The position numbers and the translations under genes were made by a program. Source: Actinomycetes bacterium (GTDB lineage: Bacteria; Actinomycetota; Acidimicrobiia; Acidimicrobiales; Palsa-688). Taken from it: a stretch of 64,000 nucleotides of DNA. The notes below the pieces were generated by a model. It saw only the letters and a program-made list of their open reading frames with translations. It did no database searches and was not told the DNA's origin. Positions 51,932 through 61,912 of the stretch are shown in pieces (positions within the stretch are counted from its first letter, which is position 1; the number at the start of each line of letters is the position of its first letter). Location of the stretch: assembly GCA_021808665.1 (NCBI GenBank), contig JAKBBA010000001.1, positions 62,001 through 126,000 of the forward strand. Direction: 5' to 3'.

Positions 51932-52687
51932 TCAGCCGGCGGCGAGAGCTCCAAGACACTTCGCCACGTACTCCTTGGCTGACCGGCAGGCTTCGACGAG
52001 GTCGTCGCCTTCGGCCAGTCCCGCCGTTATCGCAGCCGACAGAGTGCAACCGGTGCCGTGACTGTGACGTACGTTCAGCTTGGGGCCTTCCAGCCAGGTC
52101 GCTTTGCCTGCGGCCCACAGCAGGTCGGGTGAAACGTCCCCGCCTAAGTGGCCACCTTTTATCAGGACCGCTGCCGGTCCTAGTAGGGCGATCTCCCTCG
52201 CCGCTAGGGCCATGTCGTCACGTCCGGATATCTCAACGCCGAGGATTGCCTCCGCCTCGGGGATGTTCGGAGTTACCAACGCAGCGACCGGAAGGAGCTT
52301 CGAGACCATACAAGGAAGCGCCTCCGGATCGAGGAGACTCCCTCCGTGCGAAGCAGCTTGAACCGGATCGACAACTAGCGGACCCAGGTTGAGTTCGCCG
52401 TATGCGGTAGCCACCGCTTCGATCACGGCTGCGTCCCCGAGCATCCCTGTCTTCACGGCGCCGACCTGAAGTGCTTCGGCTACCGCCGAGATCTGCCCTA
52501 CCACCAACTCGGCCGCCATTACCGTCGACGCAAGCACCCCTTTGTGATTCTGGGCTGTGACGGCCGTCACAGCGACGGCTCCCCACACCCCGAATTCAGC
52601 GAAGGTTCGCAGGTCTGCTTCGATCCCGGCCCCACCCCAACAGTCGGACCCCGCGACGCTGAGAGCGGCGGGCCAGCCAGGAATCAA
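51932..52687 (-). CDS. thiD: Hydroxymethylpyrimidine/phosphomethylpyrimidine kinase
   Basis: Ribokinase-fold kinase of thiamine synthesis. ALSVAGSDCWGGAGIEADLRTFAEFGVWGAVAVTAVTAQN, VGAVKTGMLGD, VVDPVQAASHGGSLL and the C-terminal RHSHGTGCTLSAAI anion hole are conserved. 251 residues. TTG start at 52687 with GGAGG 7 bases upstream. It follows thiL on the same strand by 64 bases, so the two may be co-transcribed. No TPP riboswitch is seen. Confidence 0.94.
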   Translation of the reverse strand: MIPGWPAALSVAGSDCWGGAGIEADLRTFAEFGVWGAVAVTAVTAQNHKGVLASTVMAAELVVGQISAVAEALQVGAVKTGMLGDAAVIEAVATAYGELNLGPLVVDPVQAASHGGSLLDPEALPCMVSKLLPVAALVTPNIPEAEAILGVEISGRDDMALAAREIALLGPAAVLIKGGHLGGDVSPDLLWAAGKATWLEGPKLNVRHSHGTGCTLSAAITAGLAEGDDLVEACRSAKEYVAKCLGALAAG

Positions 52688-52751
52688 CTTCGTCCCTCCG
52701 AGACTTCTGCGCCTGTAGGCGCTCCGGCATCCCGACTAACCGGCGAGACCC

Positions 52752-53672
52752 TCAAAAGCTGTGCTGCCATCCCCCCGACGCGTGGACGGCTTCGCCGTCC
52801 AGGCTTCGATGGTCGGGGTCGGGGACGCATTCGCCGATCATGATAGGCGGGTTGATGCCGGCGAACTCCCCGTCTAGGTCGGCTCCGGGTGGAGCACAGA
52901 ACACTAAGGCGAAGTCCTCGCCTCCTGCCATGGCTTCCTCAATCGTCGCCTCGGAGTGGACCGGAACACGCTCAAGCCTGAAGCCGACCTCGGACTGATC
53001 TGCTATATGCCCTAAGTCGGCGATCAGGCCGTCGGAGACGTCGATCATCGCCGTAGCGCCGGCCAGGCGCGCAGCCCTGCCCTCACGCAGTCGAGGCGTG
53101 GGACGGGCGTGAGCTCTCACAGCGCTCTGTGGGTCACGGACCGTGTCGTATCGGGCCTCTCCACTCCTGAGCCGTCGCAGACCGGCCGCCGACGCCCCCA
53201 GAGCCCCGGTCACCCAGATTACGTCTCCTGGTCGGGCTCCGCTGCGCCTGACAGGCCTGCCTGGGCAGCTTCCGGTGACGGCCACTGTCACGGTCAGCTC
53301 CGGGCCGTTGGTGAGGTCCCCTCCCACGACAGGACAGCCCATCTCCTCGGCCGCCGCCGAGATACCCGAGTACAAAAGGCGGATGTCTGATCCTGCAGGA
53401 GCGCTCACGGCGACCAGCGCGTGACCAGGAACGCCGCCCATCGCCGCTATGTCACTCACCGAGGCCGCCATCGCCTTCCAGCCGAGGTCGCCCAGGGAAG
53501 TGTATGCGAGGTCGGCGTGCACGCCAGCTACAACTGTGTCAGCTGCGAGAAGCATCCACCCCTCCGGTGGCCTCACGATCGCGGCATCGTCGCCTATCCA
53601 CTCTTCGTCGGGGTCGCCGGGTTTCGCGAGGGTAGCGGCGAGTGTCGCGATCAGGTCGAACTCGCCTTTCAT
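52752..53672 (-). CDS. thiL: Thiamine-monophosphate kinase
   Basis: Last step to thiamine diphosphate. WIGDDAAIVRP, LAADTVVAGVHADL, DLGWKAMAASVSDIAAMGG (metal-binding Asp residues), GGDLTNGPELTVTV, MIDVSDGLIADLGHIA and AMAGGEDFALVF are conserved. 306 residues with ATG at 53672. The C-terminal half is shorter than in E. coli ThiL. Divergent from pckG with a 78-base gap. Confidence 0.94.
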   Translation of the reverse strand: MKGEFDLIATLAATLAKPGDPDEEWIGDDAAIVRPPEGWMLLAADTVVAGVHADLAYTSLGDLGWKAMAASVSDIAAMGGVPGHALVAVSAPAGSDIRLLYSGISAAAEEMGCPVVGGDLTNGPELTVTVAVTGSCPGRPVRRSGARPGDVIWVTGALGASAAGLRRLRSGEARYDTVRDPQSAVRAHARPTPRLREGRAARLAGATAMIDVSDGLIADLGHIADQSEVGFRLERVPVHSEATIEEAMAGGEDFALVFCAPPGADLDGEFAGINPPIMIGECVPDPDHRSLDGEAVHASGGWQHSF

Positions 53673-53750
53673 ATACCCCCAACGGTAGTGTCAAACCACA
53701 ACTGAACGTAGACACAGTTCCACTGAGCTTCACGAGGAGAAGACCTGAAC

Positions 53751-55562
53751 ATGACTTCCGTCAAGCCGTTGAGCACCCATAAACGCCTGTTGGAGTGGGT
53801 GGATCATTGGGCGGGCCTCGCCGGGGCTGATCGCGTGGTGTGGTGCGACGGATCCGCCGCCGAATACGACCAGATCTGCTCCGATCTCGTGGAGTCTGGC
53901 ACCTTCGTCGCCCTTGCGGATGAGCGCCGCCCCAACAGTTACTGGGCAACGTCCGACCCGGCCGACGTCGCGCGCGTCGAGGATCGGACCTTCATCTGCT
54001 CGCAACGCAAAGTCGACGCAGGAGCGACCAACAACTGGCGAGACCCGACTGAGATGAAGGCGACCCTCACCGAACTTTTCACCGGATCGATGCGGGGCCG
54101 CACCATGTACGTGGTCGCCTTCTCGATGGGCCCTTTGGGCTCACCGATCTCCCACATCGGCATCCAGTTGACCGACAGCCCGTACGTCGCAGCAAGCATG
54201 AAGATCATGACCCGAATGGGCCAAGGAGTTCTAGATGCCCTCGGCGACGACGGAGATTTCGTGCCGTGCGTCCACTCCGTCGGCGCTCCCCTCGCTGACG
54301 GCCAAGCCGACGTCGCCTGGCCTTGCAACGCCGACAACAAGTACATCGTCCACTTCCCCGAGACGCGGGAAATCTGGTCGTTCGGATCTGGATATGGGGG
54401 AAACGCGCTGCTGGGCAAGAAGTGCTTCGCCTTGCGTATAGCGTCGGTGATGGCACGCGACGAGGGCTGGCTCGCCGAGCACATGCTGATCTTGAAGCTG
54501 ACATCACCTCAGGGGGAGGTGCGCTACGTGACCGGAGCGTTTCCCTCCGCGTGCGGCAAGACGAACCTGGCGATGCTCATCCCGAGCCTTCCGGGTTGGA
54601 AGGTAGAGACGATCGGCGACGATATCGCATGGATGAAGTTCGCCGCTGACGGAACGCTACGGGCCATCAACCCCGAGTACGGATTCTTCGGCGTGGCACC
54701 CGGGACCAACAACAAGACGAACCTTAACGCGATGCTCACCTTGTCGGGAAACTGCATTTTCACCAACACCGCTCTGACCGACGACGGCGACGTCTGGTGG
54801 GAAGGCATGACAGACGAGGCGCCGGCTCACTTGCTTGATTGGAAGCGTCAGGATTGGACTCCCGAATCCGGTGCACCAGCTGCACATCCGAACGCCCGTT
54901 TCACTGCCCCGGCTTCCCAGGACCCTGCGATCGCACCCGAATGGGAGGACCCTGAAGGTGTCCCCATTTCAGCGATACTTTTCGGAGGACGACGTTCGGG
55001 TGTAGTTCCGCTCGTAACCGAGTCCTTCGACTGGGATCACGGAGTGTTCCTGGGGTCTATCATGGCCTCGGAGACGACCGCTGCCGCCGCTGGAGCAGTC
55101 GGAAAGCTACGCCACGATCCTTTTGCGATGTTGCCGTTCTGTGGCTACAACATGGCGGACTATTTCTCGCACTGGCTCTCGATCGGCACTGCAGGATCTC
55201 AACGACAGCTTCCGAAGATGTTCTACGTCAACTGGTTCAGGAAGGGCGCCGACGGCAGCTTCTTGTGGCCAGGATTTGGGGACAACAGCCGTGTACTCGA
55301 GTGGGTCTTCGAGCGGTGCAGCGGGCGCGGAGAAGCGGTGACCACGCCGATCGGTTTGCTACCCGCGCCCGGGGCTATAAGGACGGAGGACCTCGACTTG
55401 GCGGCGGATGCCATGGAGACCCTCCTCGCCGTGGACGCCGAGGGTTGGCTGGGCGACATCCCTTCCATAAGAGCCTTCTACGAAAGTCTCGGGGATCGGA
55501 TGCCCGAAAAGCTGTTGTCGCAGCTCGACAATCTCGACGAGCGCCTCCGGGCGGGCGGGTAG
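53751..55562 (+). CDS. pckG: Phosphoenolpyruvate carboxykinase (GTP)
   Basis: Interconverts oxaloacetate and PEP, the gluconeogenic step. The P-loop and reactive Cys are in [12 protein letters not shown] (about 262-275). [27 protein letters not shown] and [25 protein letters not shown] match the GTP-dependent type used by actinobacteria. 603 residues. ATG 53751 has AGGAG 10 bases upstream. It heads the rightward metabolic region and is divergent from thiL. Confidence 0.97.
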   Translation: MTSVKPLSTHKRLLEWVDHWAGLAGADRVVWCDGSAAEYDQICSDLVESGTFVALADERRPNSYWATSDPADVARVEDRTFICSQRKVDAGATNNWRDPTEMKATLTELFTGSMRGRTMYVVAFSMGPLGSPISHIGIQLTDSPYVAASMKIMTRMGQGVLDALGDDGDFVPCVHSVGAPLADGQADVAWPCNADNKYIVHFPETREIWSFGSGYGGNALLGKKCFALRIASVMARDEGWLAEHMLILKLTSPQGEVRYVTGAFPSACGKTNLAMLIPSLPGWKVETIGDDIAWMKFAADGTLRAINPEYGFFGVAPGTNNKTNLNAMLTLSGNCIFTNTALTDDGDVWWEGMTDEAPAHLLDWKRQDWTPESGAPAAHPNARFTAPASQDPAIAPEWEDPEGVPISAILFGGRRSGVVPLVTESFDWDHGVFLGSIMASETTAAAAGAVGKLRHDPFAMLPFCGYNMADYFSHWLSIGTAGSQRQLPKMFYVNWFRKGADGSFLWPGFGDNSRVLEWVFERCSGRGEAVTTPIGLLPAPGAIRTEDLDLAADAMETLLAVDAEGWLGDIPSIRAFYESLGDRMPEKLLSQLDNLDERLRAGG

Positions 55563-55612
55563 AACCGTACGGGTAGGCGTAACCTGTACTTCGAGGACCT
55601 AGGGGGACCTAC

Positions 55613-55882
55613 GTGACAGTCAGCGCCTACGTGCTTATCCAGACCGAGATAGGCCGGGCGGCTTCGGTAGCCGAAGCAGCCCGGCGGGTCGAAGGGGTCG
55701 TCTCCGCGGATGACGTAACCGGTCCCTACGACGTGATCGTGAGGGTCAGGTCATCGTCGATGGACCACCTTGGTGGTCTCGTCGTGAGCCGCCTCCAGAC
55801 GATCGAAGGGATCACCCGGACGCTGACCTGCCCCGTGGTAGACCTGGGAGCACCACGCGGACACCCCGAGGAGCGCCCCTGA
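55613..55882 (+). CDS. Stand-alone RAM-domain (Lrp/AsnC C-terminal) protein
   Basis: An 89-residue protein made only of the Lrp/AsnC effector-binding fold: MTVSAYVLIQTEIGRAASVAEAARRVEGVVSADDVTGPYDVIVRVRSSSMDHLGGLVVSRLQTIEGITRTLTCPVV. No helix-turn-helix is present. GTG 55613 has AGGGGG upstream. Such proteins can bind small ligands or modulate full-length Lrp proteins. The stop overlaps the next gene's ATG (TGATG), so its product is probably made with the FdhF-like oxidoreductase. Confidence 0.88.
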   Translation: MTVSAYVLIQTEIGRAASVAEAARRVEGVVSADDVTGPYDVIVRVRSSSMDHLGGLVVSRLQTIEGITRTLTCPVVDLGAPRGHPEERP

Positions 55883-58173
55883 TGCCCGAACAGCCTGTAG
55901 AGGTCGAGACTGTCGAAGACCGAGACGTCGAAGCGGCCGGCCCCGCAAGCGAATCGGTCGGCCTAGCCGCCGTGACCAGCGCTCTGCGCTTATCGGGACG
56001 GGAGATGGGCGTGCGGCGCTCCCTTGCGACCCTTCTGAAGGTGAATCACGCTGATGGTTTCGACTGCCCCAGCTGCGCGTGGCCCGACCCCGACCCAGAG
56101 AGCCGGAAACTCGCCGAGTTCTGCGAGAACGGAGCCCGGGCGGTGGCATGGGAAGCAACGCGCAAGCAGGTCGGGCGGGACTTCTTCTCCGGGCATTCCA
56201 TCGACGAACTGAGGTCACGCTCCGACATGTGGCTCGAAGAGCAGGGCCGGCTGGTGGAACCGATGCACCTCGCCCCCGGCGCCGAGCACTACAGGCCGAT
56301 CCCCTGGGACGAGGCTTTCAGCCTCGTCGCTGACCGCCTCCGGTCGCTGCAACATCCAGACAAGGCGGCCTTCTACACCAGCGGCAGGGCAAGCAACGAA
56401 GCTGCGTTCGTCTACCAGCTGCTGGCCCGCCGGCTAGGCACGAACAACCTCCCTGACTGTTCCAACATGTGCCACGAGTCCAGTGGCGCCGCCCTCTCGG
56501 AGACCATCGGAATAGGCAAAGGCTGTGTGAGTCTCCAAGATATAGAGAACCACGCCGACATGATCATGGTCGTAGGCCAGAACCCTGGCACGTGTCACCC
56601 GAGAATGCTCACCTCACTTGAGAAAGCAAAACGCAGGGGAGCTTCAATAATCGCGGTGAACCCGCTGCCGGAGGCAGGCCTCGGACGTTTCCGTAACCCC
56701 CAGACACCTCGTGGTCTCCTCGGCCGGGGAACGATCTTGGCCGACGAGCACCTCGCGGTGAGGATCAACGGGGATCTCGCCCTGTTCGCGGGGCTCAACA
56801 AGGCACTAGTCGAAATAGACACGCAAGCCGGCGGGGTCCTCGACACAGAGTTCATCGACCGCTACTGCGACGGCTTCGACGCAACCCGCAGAGCCTGGCA
56901 GGACCTCGACTGGGAGCAGATCGAAACCCAGAGTGGCGTCCCCAAGAGCGGTATTTACGCCTTGGCACGTCGGGTTACGGCGTCCTCGTCTGTGACGGTG
57001 TGCTGGGCGATGGGCCTCACCCAGCACAAGAACGCCGTCGCGACTATCCAGGAGATCGTCAACTTCCTTCTCCTGCGGGGAAATATCGGCAGGCCAGGTG
57101 CGGGCCCAGCGCCGATTCGCGGTCACAGCAACGTGCAAGGTGACCGGACGATGGGCATATGGGAGCGCATGCCCGACACTTTTCTCGACGCCCTCGGCCG
57201 GGAGTTCGGCTTCGACGCACCTCGCAAGGTAGGTTTCGACACCGTTGAGACGATCCGAGCTATGCGGGACGGCCTCATCGACGTGTTCTTCGCCCTTGGC
57301 GGCAACTTCGTCGCTGCCACACCGGACACCGAAGTCACCGCCAATGCCATGGCGAACTGCTCCTTGACCGTCCATGTAGCTACGAAACTGAACCGGTCCC
57401 ACCTGTATCACGGACGGGAAGCATTGATACTCCCCTGCCTGGGGCGCTCCGAACGCGACGTCAGCGAAGCCGGCGACCAGTTCGTAACGGTGGAGGACTC
57501 GATGAGCGTGGTACACAGCTCGCGGGGGTCGGTCGAGCCCGTATCGCCCCAGCTACGCAGCGAAGTGGCGATCGTGTGCTCCGTAGCCGAAAAGCTCTTC
57601 GGCGATGAGATCGAATGGGGCAATATGGCACGTGACTACCGAATCATCAGGTCCCATATCAGCCGTGTGGTACCGGGCTTTCACGCCTTCGAACCCCGTG
57701 TTACCAAGCCTGGGGGGTTCGTGCTACCAAGACCGCCGGCCGACTCAAGAACTTTCCCTACCGCAACCGGCAAGGCCCGCTTCACGGTCAACTCCCCGAG
57801 CGTCCCACACGTGCCTGAAGGGCACCTTCTGCTACAGACCGTGCGTTCCCACGACCAGTTCAACACCACCGTCTACGGCCTCGCCGACCGCTACCGAGGC
57901 ATTTCCGGGGGACGGCGGGTGGTTTTCGTGAACAGGTCCGACCTCGACGCCGCCAATCTGCGTGACGGGGAAACGGTCGACATCGTGAGCGTTTGGAGCG
58001 ACCATGAACGTCGAGCCCGGCGCTTCCGCGTGGTCGAGTATCCGACGCCTCGGGGATGCGCTGCGACTTACTTCCCCGAAGCTAACGTCCTGGTCCCTCT
58101 CGACGCCACGGCCGACGTCAGCAACACGCCCGTGTCGAAATCGATCGTCGTACGATTGGAACGCTCCACCTGA
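55882..58173 (+). CDS. FdhF/YdeP-family molybdopterin oxidoreductase
   Basis: Large Mo-bisMGD subunit resembling formate dehydrogenase alpha (TIGR01701 type). It lacks the four-Cys N-terminal 4Fe-4S motif; only DCPSCAWPDP remains. FYTSGRASNEAAFVYQLLARRLGTNNLPDCSNMCHESSG, MVVGQNPGTCHPRML, WAMGLTQHKNAVATIQEIVNFLLLRGNIGRPGAG and the C-terminal molydopterin-dinucleotide domain are present. C198-region NMCHESSG marks the Mo-site loop. 763 residues, no Tat signal, so cytoplasmic. In E. coli ydeP relates to acid resistance; substrate unknown here. No FdhD or electron-transfer subunit is next to it. Confidence 0.9.
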   Translation: MPEQPVEVETVEDRDVEAAGPASESVGLAAVTSALRLSGREMGVRRSLATLLKVNHADGFDCPSCAWPDPDPESRKLAEFCENGARAVAWEATRKQVGRDFFSGHSIDELRSRSDMWLEEQGRLVEPMHLAPGAEHYRPIPWDEAFSLVADRLRSLQHPDKAAFYTSGRASNEAAFVYQLLARRLGTNNLPDCSNMCHESSGAALSETIGIGKGCVSLQDIENHADMIMVVGQNPGTCHPRMLTSLEKAKRRGASIIAVNPLPEAGLGRFRNPQTPRGLLGRGTILADEHLAVRINGDLALFAGLNKALVEIDTQAGGVLDTEFIDRYCDGFDATRRAWQDLDWEQIETQSGVPKSGIYALARRVTASSSVTVCWAMGLTQHKNAVATIQEIVNFLLLRGNIGRPGAGPAPIRGHSNVQGDRTMGIWERMPDTFLDALGREFGFDAPRKVGFDTVETIRAMRDGLIDVFFALGGNFVAATPDTEVTANAMANCSLTVHVATKLNRSHLYHGREALILPCLGRSERDVSEAGDQFVTVEDSMSVVHSSRGSVEPVSPQLRSEVAIVCSVAEKLFGDEIEWGNMARDYRIIRSHISRVVPGFHAFEPRVTKPGGFVLPRPPADSRTFPTATGKARFTVNSPSVPHVPEGHLLLQTVRSHDQFNTTVYGLADRYRGISGGRRVVFVNRSDLDAANLRDGETVDIVSVWSDHERRARRFRVVEYPTPRGCAATYFPEANVLVPLDATADVSNTPVSKSIVVRLERST

Positions 58174-58183
58174 GTAGACGCTC

Positions 58184-59344
58184 TCAGCGCACCGCCCCTG
58201 CGCTCCTGAGAGCTTCGATCTCGCCGGGCTCGAAGCCCCATTCGGCGAGAGCTTCGTCAGTGTGGTCTCCAGGGCGAGCCGGGGGGCCAGACACACCAGG
58301 CTCGGTCCTAGAGAAGCGCGGCGCCGGGGCCGGCTGGGTGACCCCGCCCAGCTCTACGAAGGTCCCGCGTGCAACGTTGTGGGGATGTCCTGGGGCCTCG
58401 TCGGGCTCTAAGACAGGAGCAAAGCAGACGTCGGTGCCTTCGAGGATCCTGCACCACTCGTCGCGGGTCTTGGTTCGCACCAGTTCGGCCATTCGTTGCT
58501 TCATTGCAGGCCACGACTCCCTGTCGTGCTGGTCTGGAAGCGGATCTGCTTGCGCAATAGCCAGGCCGGTGAGCTCGAGCATCTGCGCGTAGAACTGCGG
58601 TTCGATCGAACCGAACGACACATACCGGCCGTCGGCTGTCTCGTAGACCTCGTAGAAGAACGCCCCGGTGTCGAGAAGGTTCGTTCCGCGCTCACCCCAA
58701 GCGCCGGCCCCTCTGAAGCCGTGGATCATTGCGGCCAACAGGGCAGCCCCGTCGACCATTGCAGCGTCGATCACCTGGCCACGGCCCGATCGCGAAGCTT
58801 CGAGGAGGCCGCAGACGACACCGAACGCTAAGAGCATCCCACCCCCTCCAAAGTCGCCAACCAGGTTGAGCGGCGGCACGGGCCGCTCCCCGTCGCGGCC
58901 GATCATAGCCAGAGTTCCGCTGAGAGCTATGTAGTTGATGTCGTGTCCAGCCGCGTTAGCGTACGGACCATCTTGGCCCCAACCGGTCATCCGCCCGTAC
59001 ACCAGCCTCGGGTTGCGGGCCTCGCAGTCCGAAGGTCCGAGCCCCAGACGTTCGGTGACGCCTGGACGGAAACCCTCTATCAGAGCGTCGGCCTTTTCGA
59101 CCAGGCGCAGGACCGTCTCGCGGCCGTCGGGATGTTTGAGGTCGACGCCCACCGAGCGCCTGTTACGTCCGAGCACGTCACCTGATGGCCCGCCCGCGGC
59201 GGGGTTAGTTTTTGGGCGAACTGCGTCGGCGCGGTCGACGCGTAGAACCTCCGCCCCCATATCCGACAGCATCATCCCGGCAAAGGGACCTGGCCCGATC
59301 CCCGCCAACTCTACGATCCTGAATCCCTGAAGCGGTCCTGGCAC
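58184..59344 (-). CDS. CaiB/BaiF-type CoA transferase (alpha-methylacyl-CoA racemase-like)
   Basis: Family III CoA-transferase fold. [38 protein letters not shown] and [45 protein letters not shown] open the large domain. [29 protein letters not shown] contains the His-Asp pair that in racemases does the proton transfer, which favours alpha-methylacyl-CoA racemase. GTG 59344 is chosen since the longer frame runs into the preceding gene; 386 residues. Together with the nearby thiolase and LLM enzyme it points to branched-chain or sterol acyl-CoA use. Confidence 0.88.
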   Translation of the reverse strand: MPGPLQGFRIVELAGIGPGPFAGMMLSDMGAEVLRVDRADAVRPKTNPAAGGPSGDVLGRNRRSVGVDLKHPDGRETVLRLVEKADALIEGFRPGVTERLGLGPSDCEARNPRLVYGRMTGWGQDGPYANAAGHDINYIALSGTLAMIGRDGERPVPPLNLVGDFGGGGMLLAFGVVCGLLEASRSGRGQVIDAAMVDGAALLAAMIHGFRGAGAWGERGTNLLDTGAFFYEVYETADGRYVSFGSIEPQFYAQMLELTGLAIAQADPLPDQHDRESWPAMKQRMAELVRTKTRDEWCRILEGTDVCFAPVLEPDEAPGHPHNVARGTFVELGGVTQPAPAPRFSRTEPGVSGPPARPGDHTDEALAEWGFEPGEIEALRSAGAVR

Positions 59345-59355
59345 GCCGCAGATCT

Positions 59356-60114
59356 TTATCGGTGTTGGAGGCGTCGCGCCAGCGCATCGAGACGGACCAG
59401 GGCATCCGAGGTCCGGGATCCCCACCAGAACAGGTCTCGCCCGTCCACTAACTCTGCGGGGGCTACCCTTTCGAGTTCGGCCCGGTGGCGCTCTTTGAAT
59501 GGGTACGGCTCGGACGGAGCAAGCACCGCGTCGGCTCCGCTCCTAACGACCTGGTCGAGGTGGACGCTCGGATAGCGATCCGCAGAGTCGGCGAACACGT
59601 TCGTCAAGCCCACCGCCTCGAGGAGTGAGCCGCCGTAAGTGTCCGCGCTTATCGTCATCCACGGGCGACGCCAGATCGGCACGAATACCCGCAGTCGCGG
59701 AGTACTTCTGCTCGTCGGCAGCCACTCGAGATGATCATGGCTTGCCGCCTCGGCGACGCCGGCTTCGGCTGCGAGAACTTTGAGGGCCTCTTCTACGTCG
59801 TCGAGCGACCTGACAGCAGTCGCCACCACGTTCAGCCCAGCTGCTCTGAGCGCCTCGGCGTCTTCTAAACGATTCTCTTCGCGATCCATCAGGACTGCGT
59901 CGGGCTCCAACGCCGCGATATCGGCGACGTCGGGGTTCTTGGTTCCTCCGACCACGGACACGTTCCAGGCAACCTGCGACCGGTGCAGGCCAGCCAGGTC
60001 ACAGAAGCGGGTTACCCCCACCGGCACGACCCCCCAGGAAAGAAGTGTCTCGGTGATTGAGGGTACGAGGCTGACGACTCGGCGCTGCCCACCCCCACGG
60101 GCTACTTGAGTCAC
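59356..60114 (-). CDS. Helical-backbone metal receptor family protein (BtuF-like fold), no signal peptide
   Basis: [30 protein letters not shown] is the first lobe of periplasmic-type cobalamin/iron-siderophore binding proteins, and [29 protein letters not shown] follows. The C-terminal lobe has [44 protein letters not shown]. 252 residues. It has no signal peptide or lipobox, so it is predicted cytoplasmic, unlike BtuF, and no ABC transporter genes are near. It overlaps the PH-domain gene stop by 4 bases. Ligand unknown. Confidence 0.85.
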   Translation of the reverse strand: MTQVARGGGQRRVVSLVPSITETLLSWGVVPVGVTRFCDLAGLHRSQVAWNVSVVGGTKNPDVADIAALEPDAVLMDREENRLEDAEALRAAGLNVVATAVRSLDDVEEALKVLAAEAGVAEAASHDHLEWLPTSRSTPRLRVFVPIWRRPWMTISADTYGGSLLEAVGLTNVFADSADRYPSVHLDQVVRSGADAVLAPSEPYPFKERHRAELERVAPAELVDGRDLFWWGSRTSDALVRLDALARRLQHR

Positions 60115-60803
60115 ATGCGCTCCAAGAGTTGGGTCTTCTTGGCCTGAAACTCTGCGTCGGTGATGACACCCCGCCGGCGCAGCTGGTCAAGCTGGTCGAT
60201 CTGCGCGGGAATACTGGCCCGGCCTGCCGGGTCCGTACCGGGTCCGCTAGGGTCGACCCCTTTCCCACCGGGTGGAGTCCACGCTGGCCCTGCCGGTGCA
60301 CCTGCCTGGCCGAGCGGCCCGTACGTCCCAGCGCTTCGCCAGGTGGCTAGCTGGATGTAGAGCAGGTTTTGGATCGCCTCGGGATGGGGAAGGTCCCTGA
60401 AGACCTCTGCACTGTCCCTGCCGGGAGACTCGACTGCTATGTCGCCCGCACCCACAACACGGCCTAAGAGGCTCTGGTGGTAGGCGACGTTTGAGATGGC
60501 GGAGACGGGGATCTCCCGACCCGATCGCGCCAGAAGTCCTCTCCTCTCGACGACGCGCGAGTTCGTCACGATCAGCCTCGTGGATACCCAGCGTAGATAC
60601 CGCAGGCCGAGCCACAAAGCAGCGATGACTACCAAGCCGGCGACAAGCCAGTCCACCACCGACGGAACCCGCTCCATTTTCGCAGCGATCCCCCCGACGA
60701 TGCCCACGATCGCAACCGAGAGGGGCCCCGCAAGAAACCACCAGTGGGGTCGTGTATCGACTAGGACTTCCTCCCCGGGTCCCAAGAACTTGCGCCAGCG
60801 CAT
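60111..60803 (-). CDS. Membrane protein with bacterial PH domain and C-terminal SHOCT motif
   Basis: From MRWRKFLGPGEEVLVDTRPHWWFLAGPL there are two hydrophobic segments (about residues 25-48 and 60-80). A YdbS/bPH2-type domain follows (STRLIVTNSRVVERRGLLARSGREIPVSAISNVAYHQSLLGRVVGAGDIAVES). A Pro/Gly linker then leads to a SHOCT motif ([29 protein letters not shown]). About 230 residues. The start (ATG 60803 or a GTG just upstream) is uncertain; an in-frame extension to 60908 is possible. Such proteins are often tied to envelope or oligomeric membrane assemblies; the role is unknown. Confidence 0.82.
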   Translation of the reverse strand: MRWRKFLGPGEEVLVDTRPHWWFLAGPLSVAIVGIVGGIAAKMERVPSVVDWLVAGLVVIAALWLGLRYLRWVSTRLIVTNSRVVERRGLLARSGREIPVSAISNVAYHQSLLGRVVGAGDIAVESPGRDSAEVFRDLPHPEAIQNLLYIQLATWRSAGTYGPLGQAGAPAGPAWTPPGGKGVDPSGPGTDPAGRASIPAQIDQLDQLRRRGVITDAEFQAKKTQLLERM

Positions 60804-60904
60804 CACCACCAACGCTACCGGGCTACAGAGATGCCCGGGAAGCCACCCGTTGCGCGCGGCGCTGGCGTGCGACCCGGGCACGCCGGATTCAGCTGACGCC
60901 GGAT

Positions 60905-61858
60905 TCAAGTAGCGCTGGGGGACAGCTCCCTTACAGCTGTGCGGAGGTCGATTCCGGCGGACACGACGGCCAGGGTCACTGTGGTAACGCCAGCCTCCAG
61001 GTAGGCCTGTACTTGTTCGCGCACGCTCGGCGCGCTCCCATGAAGGATCAGTTCGTCCACGACAGAGTCAGGAATCGCCTCCAGGGCCGCTTTGCGGTCG
61101 CCAGCCTTCCAAGCCGACCACATCGGGCCCAGAAGGTCGCCGCGACCCAGCCACTCGTGGAAAGCCGCGTATACCGGGACGTTTAGATACGCAGCGATCA
61201 TCCGTCTGCCGATCGCCCTGACTGTCGCTTTGTCCTCGGAGGGAAACACGAAGACCCTTGCTACGAGCTGTTTACCTTCCCCTAACTCGGTGGCGACCTT
61301 GTTCACGTCGGCGGCGGACAGCCAGTTGGTGATGGCGCCATCCGCATCCCGGCCCGCAAGGCGCAGCATTCCCGGCCTCAGCGCCGCGACGAGTAGCGGC
61401 GGAACGACCGCGGGCGGCCTTGCTAACCTGAAACCCTTAACCCGGAACGTGTCGAACTGCTCGTCCACCTTCTCTCCCGCCAAGGCCAGGCGCAGAAAGC
61501 GGACCATGTCACGAGTCCGCTTGTAGGGCTCCTCGAACGAGACGCCGTTCCAACGCTCGACGATGACGTCCGACGATGTTCCGATCCCGAGAATGAAACG
61601 CCCCGGGGCCGCCTCCGCCAAAGCCGCTGCGCTCTGAGCTACCAGGGCCGGGCCGCGGGTAAAGACCGGCACGATCGCCGTTCCCAGCTTCAGCTTCGAC
61701 GTCCACGCAGCACTGAGAGCCAGGGGCGTGAAAGCATCCGTGCCGTCAGCTTCGGCGCTCCACACATCGCTATATCCTAGATCCTCTAGTTCTTGGACCC
61801 AGCTTCGGTGCTCGCTTAATGGGATTCCGTCGAAGGGGATGGTAATGCCGTAGCCCAT
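60905..61858 (-). CDS. LLM-class (luciferase-like) F420-dependent oxidoreductase
   Basis: TIM-barrel flavin/F420 oxidoreductase. MGYGITIPFDGIPLSEHRSWVQELEDLGYSDVWSAEADGTDAFTPLALSAAWTSKLKLGTAIVPVFTRGPALVAQSAAALAEAAPGRFILGIGTSS is typical of the family, as is VPPLLVAALRPGMLRLAGRDADGAITNWLSA. 317 residues. F420 use is inferred from the actinobacterial context, not proven by motif. The start is next to an inverted repeat (61860-61876) and divergent from the thiolase gene. Confidence 0.88.
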   Translation of the reverse strand: MGYGITIPFDGIPLSEHRSWVQELEDLGYSDVWSAEADGTDAFTPLALSAAWTSKLKLGTAIVPVFTRGPALVAQSAAALAEAAPGRFILGIGTSSDVIVERWNGVSFEEPYKRTRDMVRFLRLALAGEKVDEQFDTFRVKGFRLARPPAVVPPLLVAALRPGMLRLAGRDADGAITNWLSAADVNKVATELGEGKQLVARVFVFPSEDKATVRAIGRRMIAAYLNVPVYAAFHEWLGRGDLLGPMWSAWKAGDRKAALEAIPDSVVDELILHGSAPSVREQVQAYLEAGVTTVTLAVVSAGIDLRTAVRELSPSAT

Positions 61859-61859
61859 C

Positions 61860-61876
61860 GCCAGATGCTATCTGGC
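61860..61876. promoter_or_regulatory. Inverted repeat GCCAGAT-GCT-ATCTGGC, candidate operator
   Basis: Perfect 7-bp arms separated by 3 bases lie two bases upstream of the LLM oxidoreductase start codon, in the 104-base divergent gap to the thiolase. The size and position suit a dimeric repressor site; the regulator is unknown. Confidence 0.45.
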
Positions 61877-61912
61877 AACTACGCCACAAGGCTACACAGT
61901 CGACCAGCCGAA

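Noticed and set aside
53673..53750. TPP riboswitch ahead of thiL/thiD
   Set aside because: The 78-base gap is short and the conserved CTGAGA and related core elements were not found.
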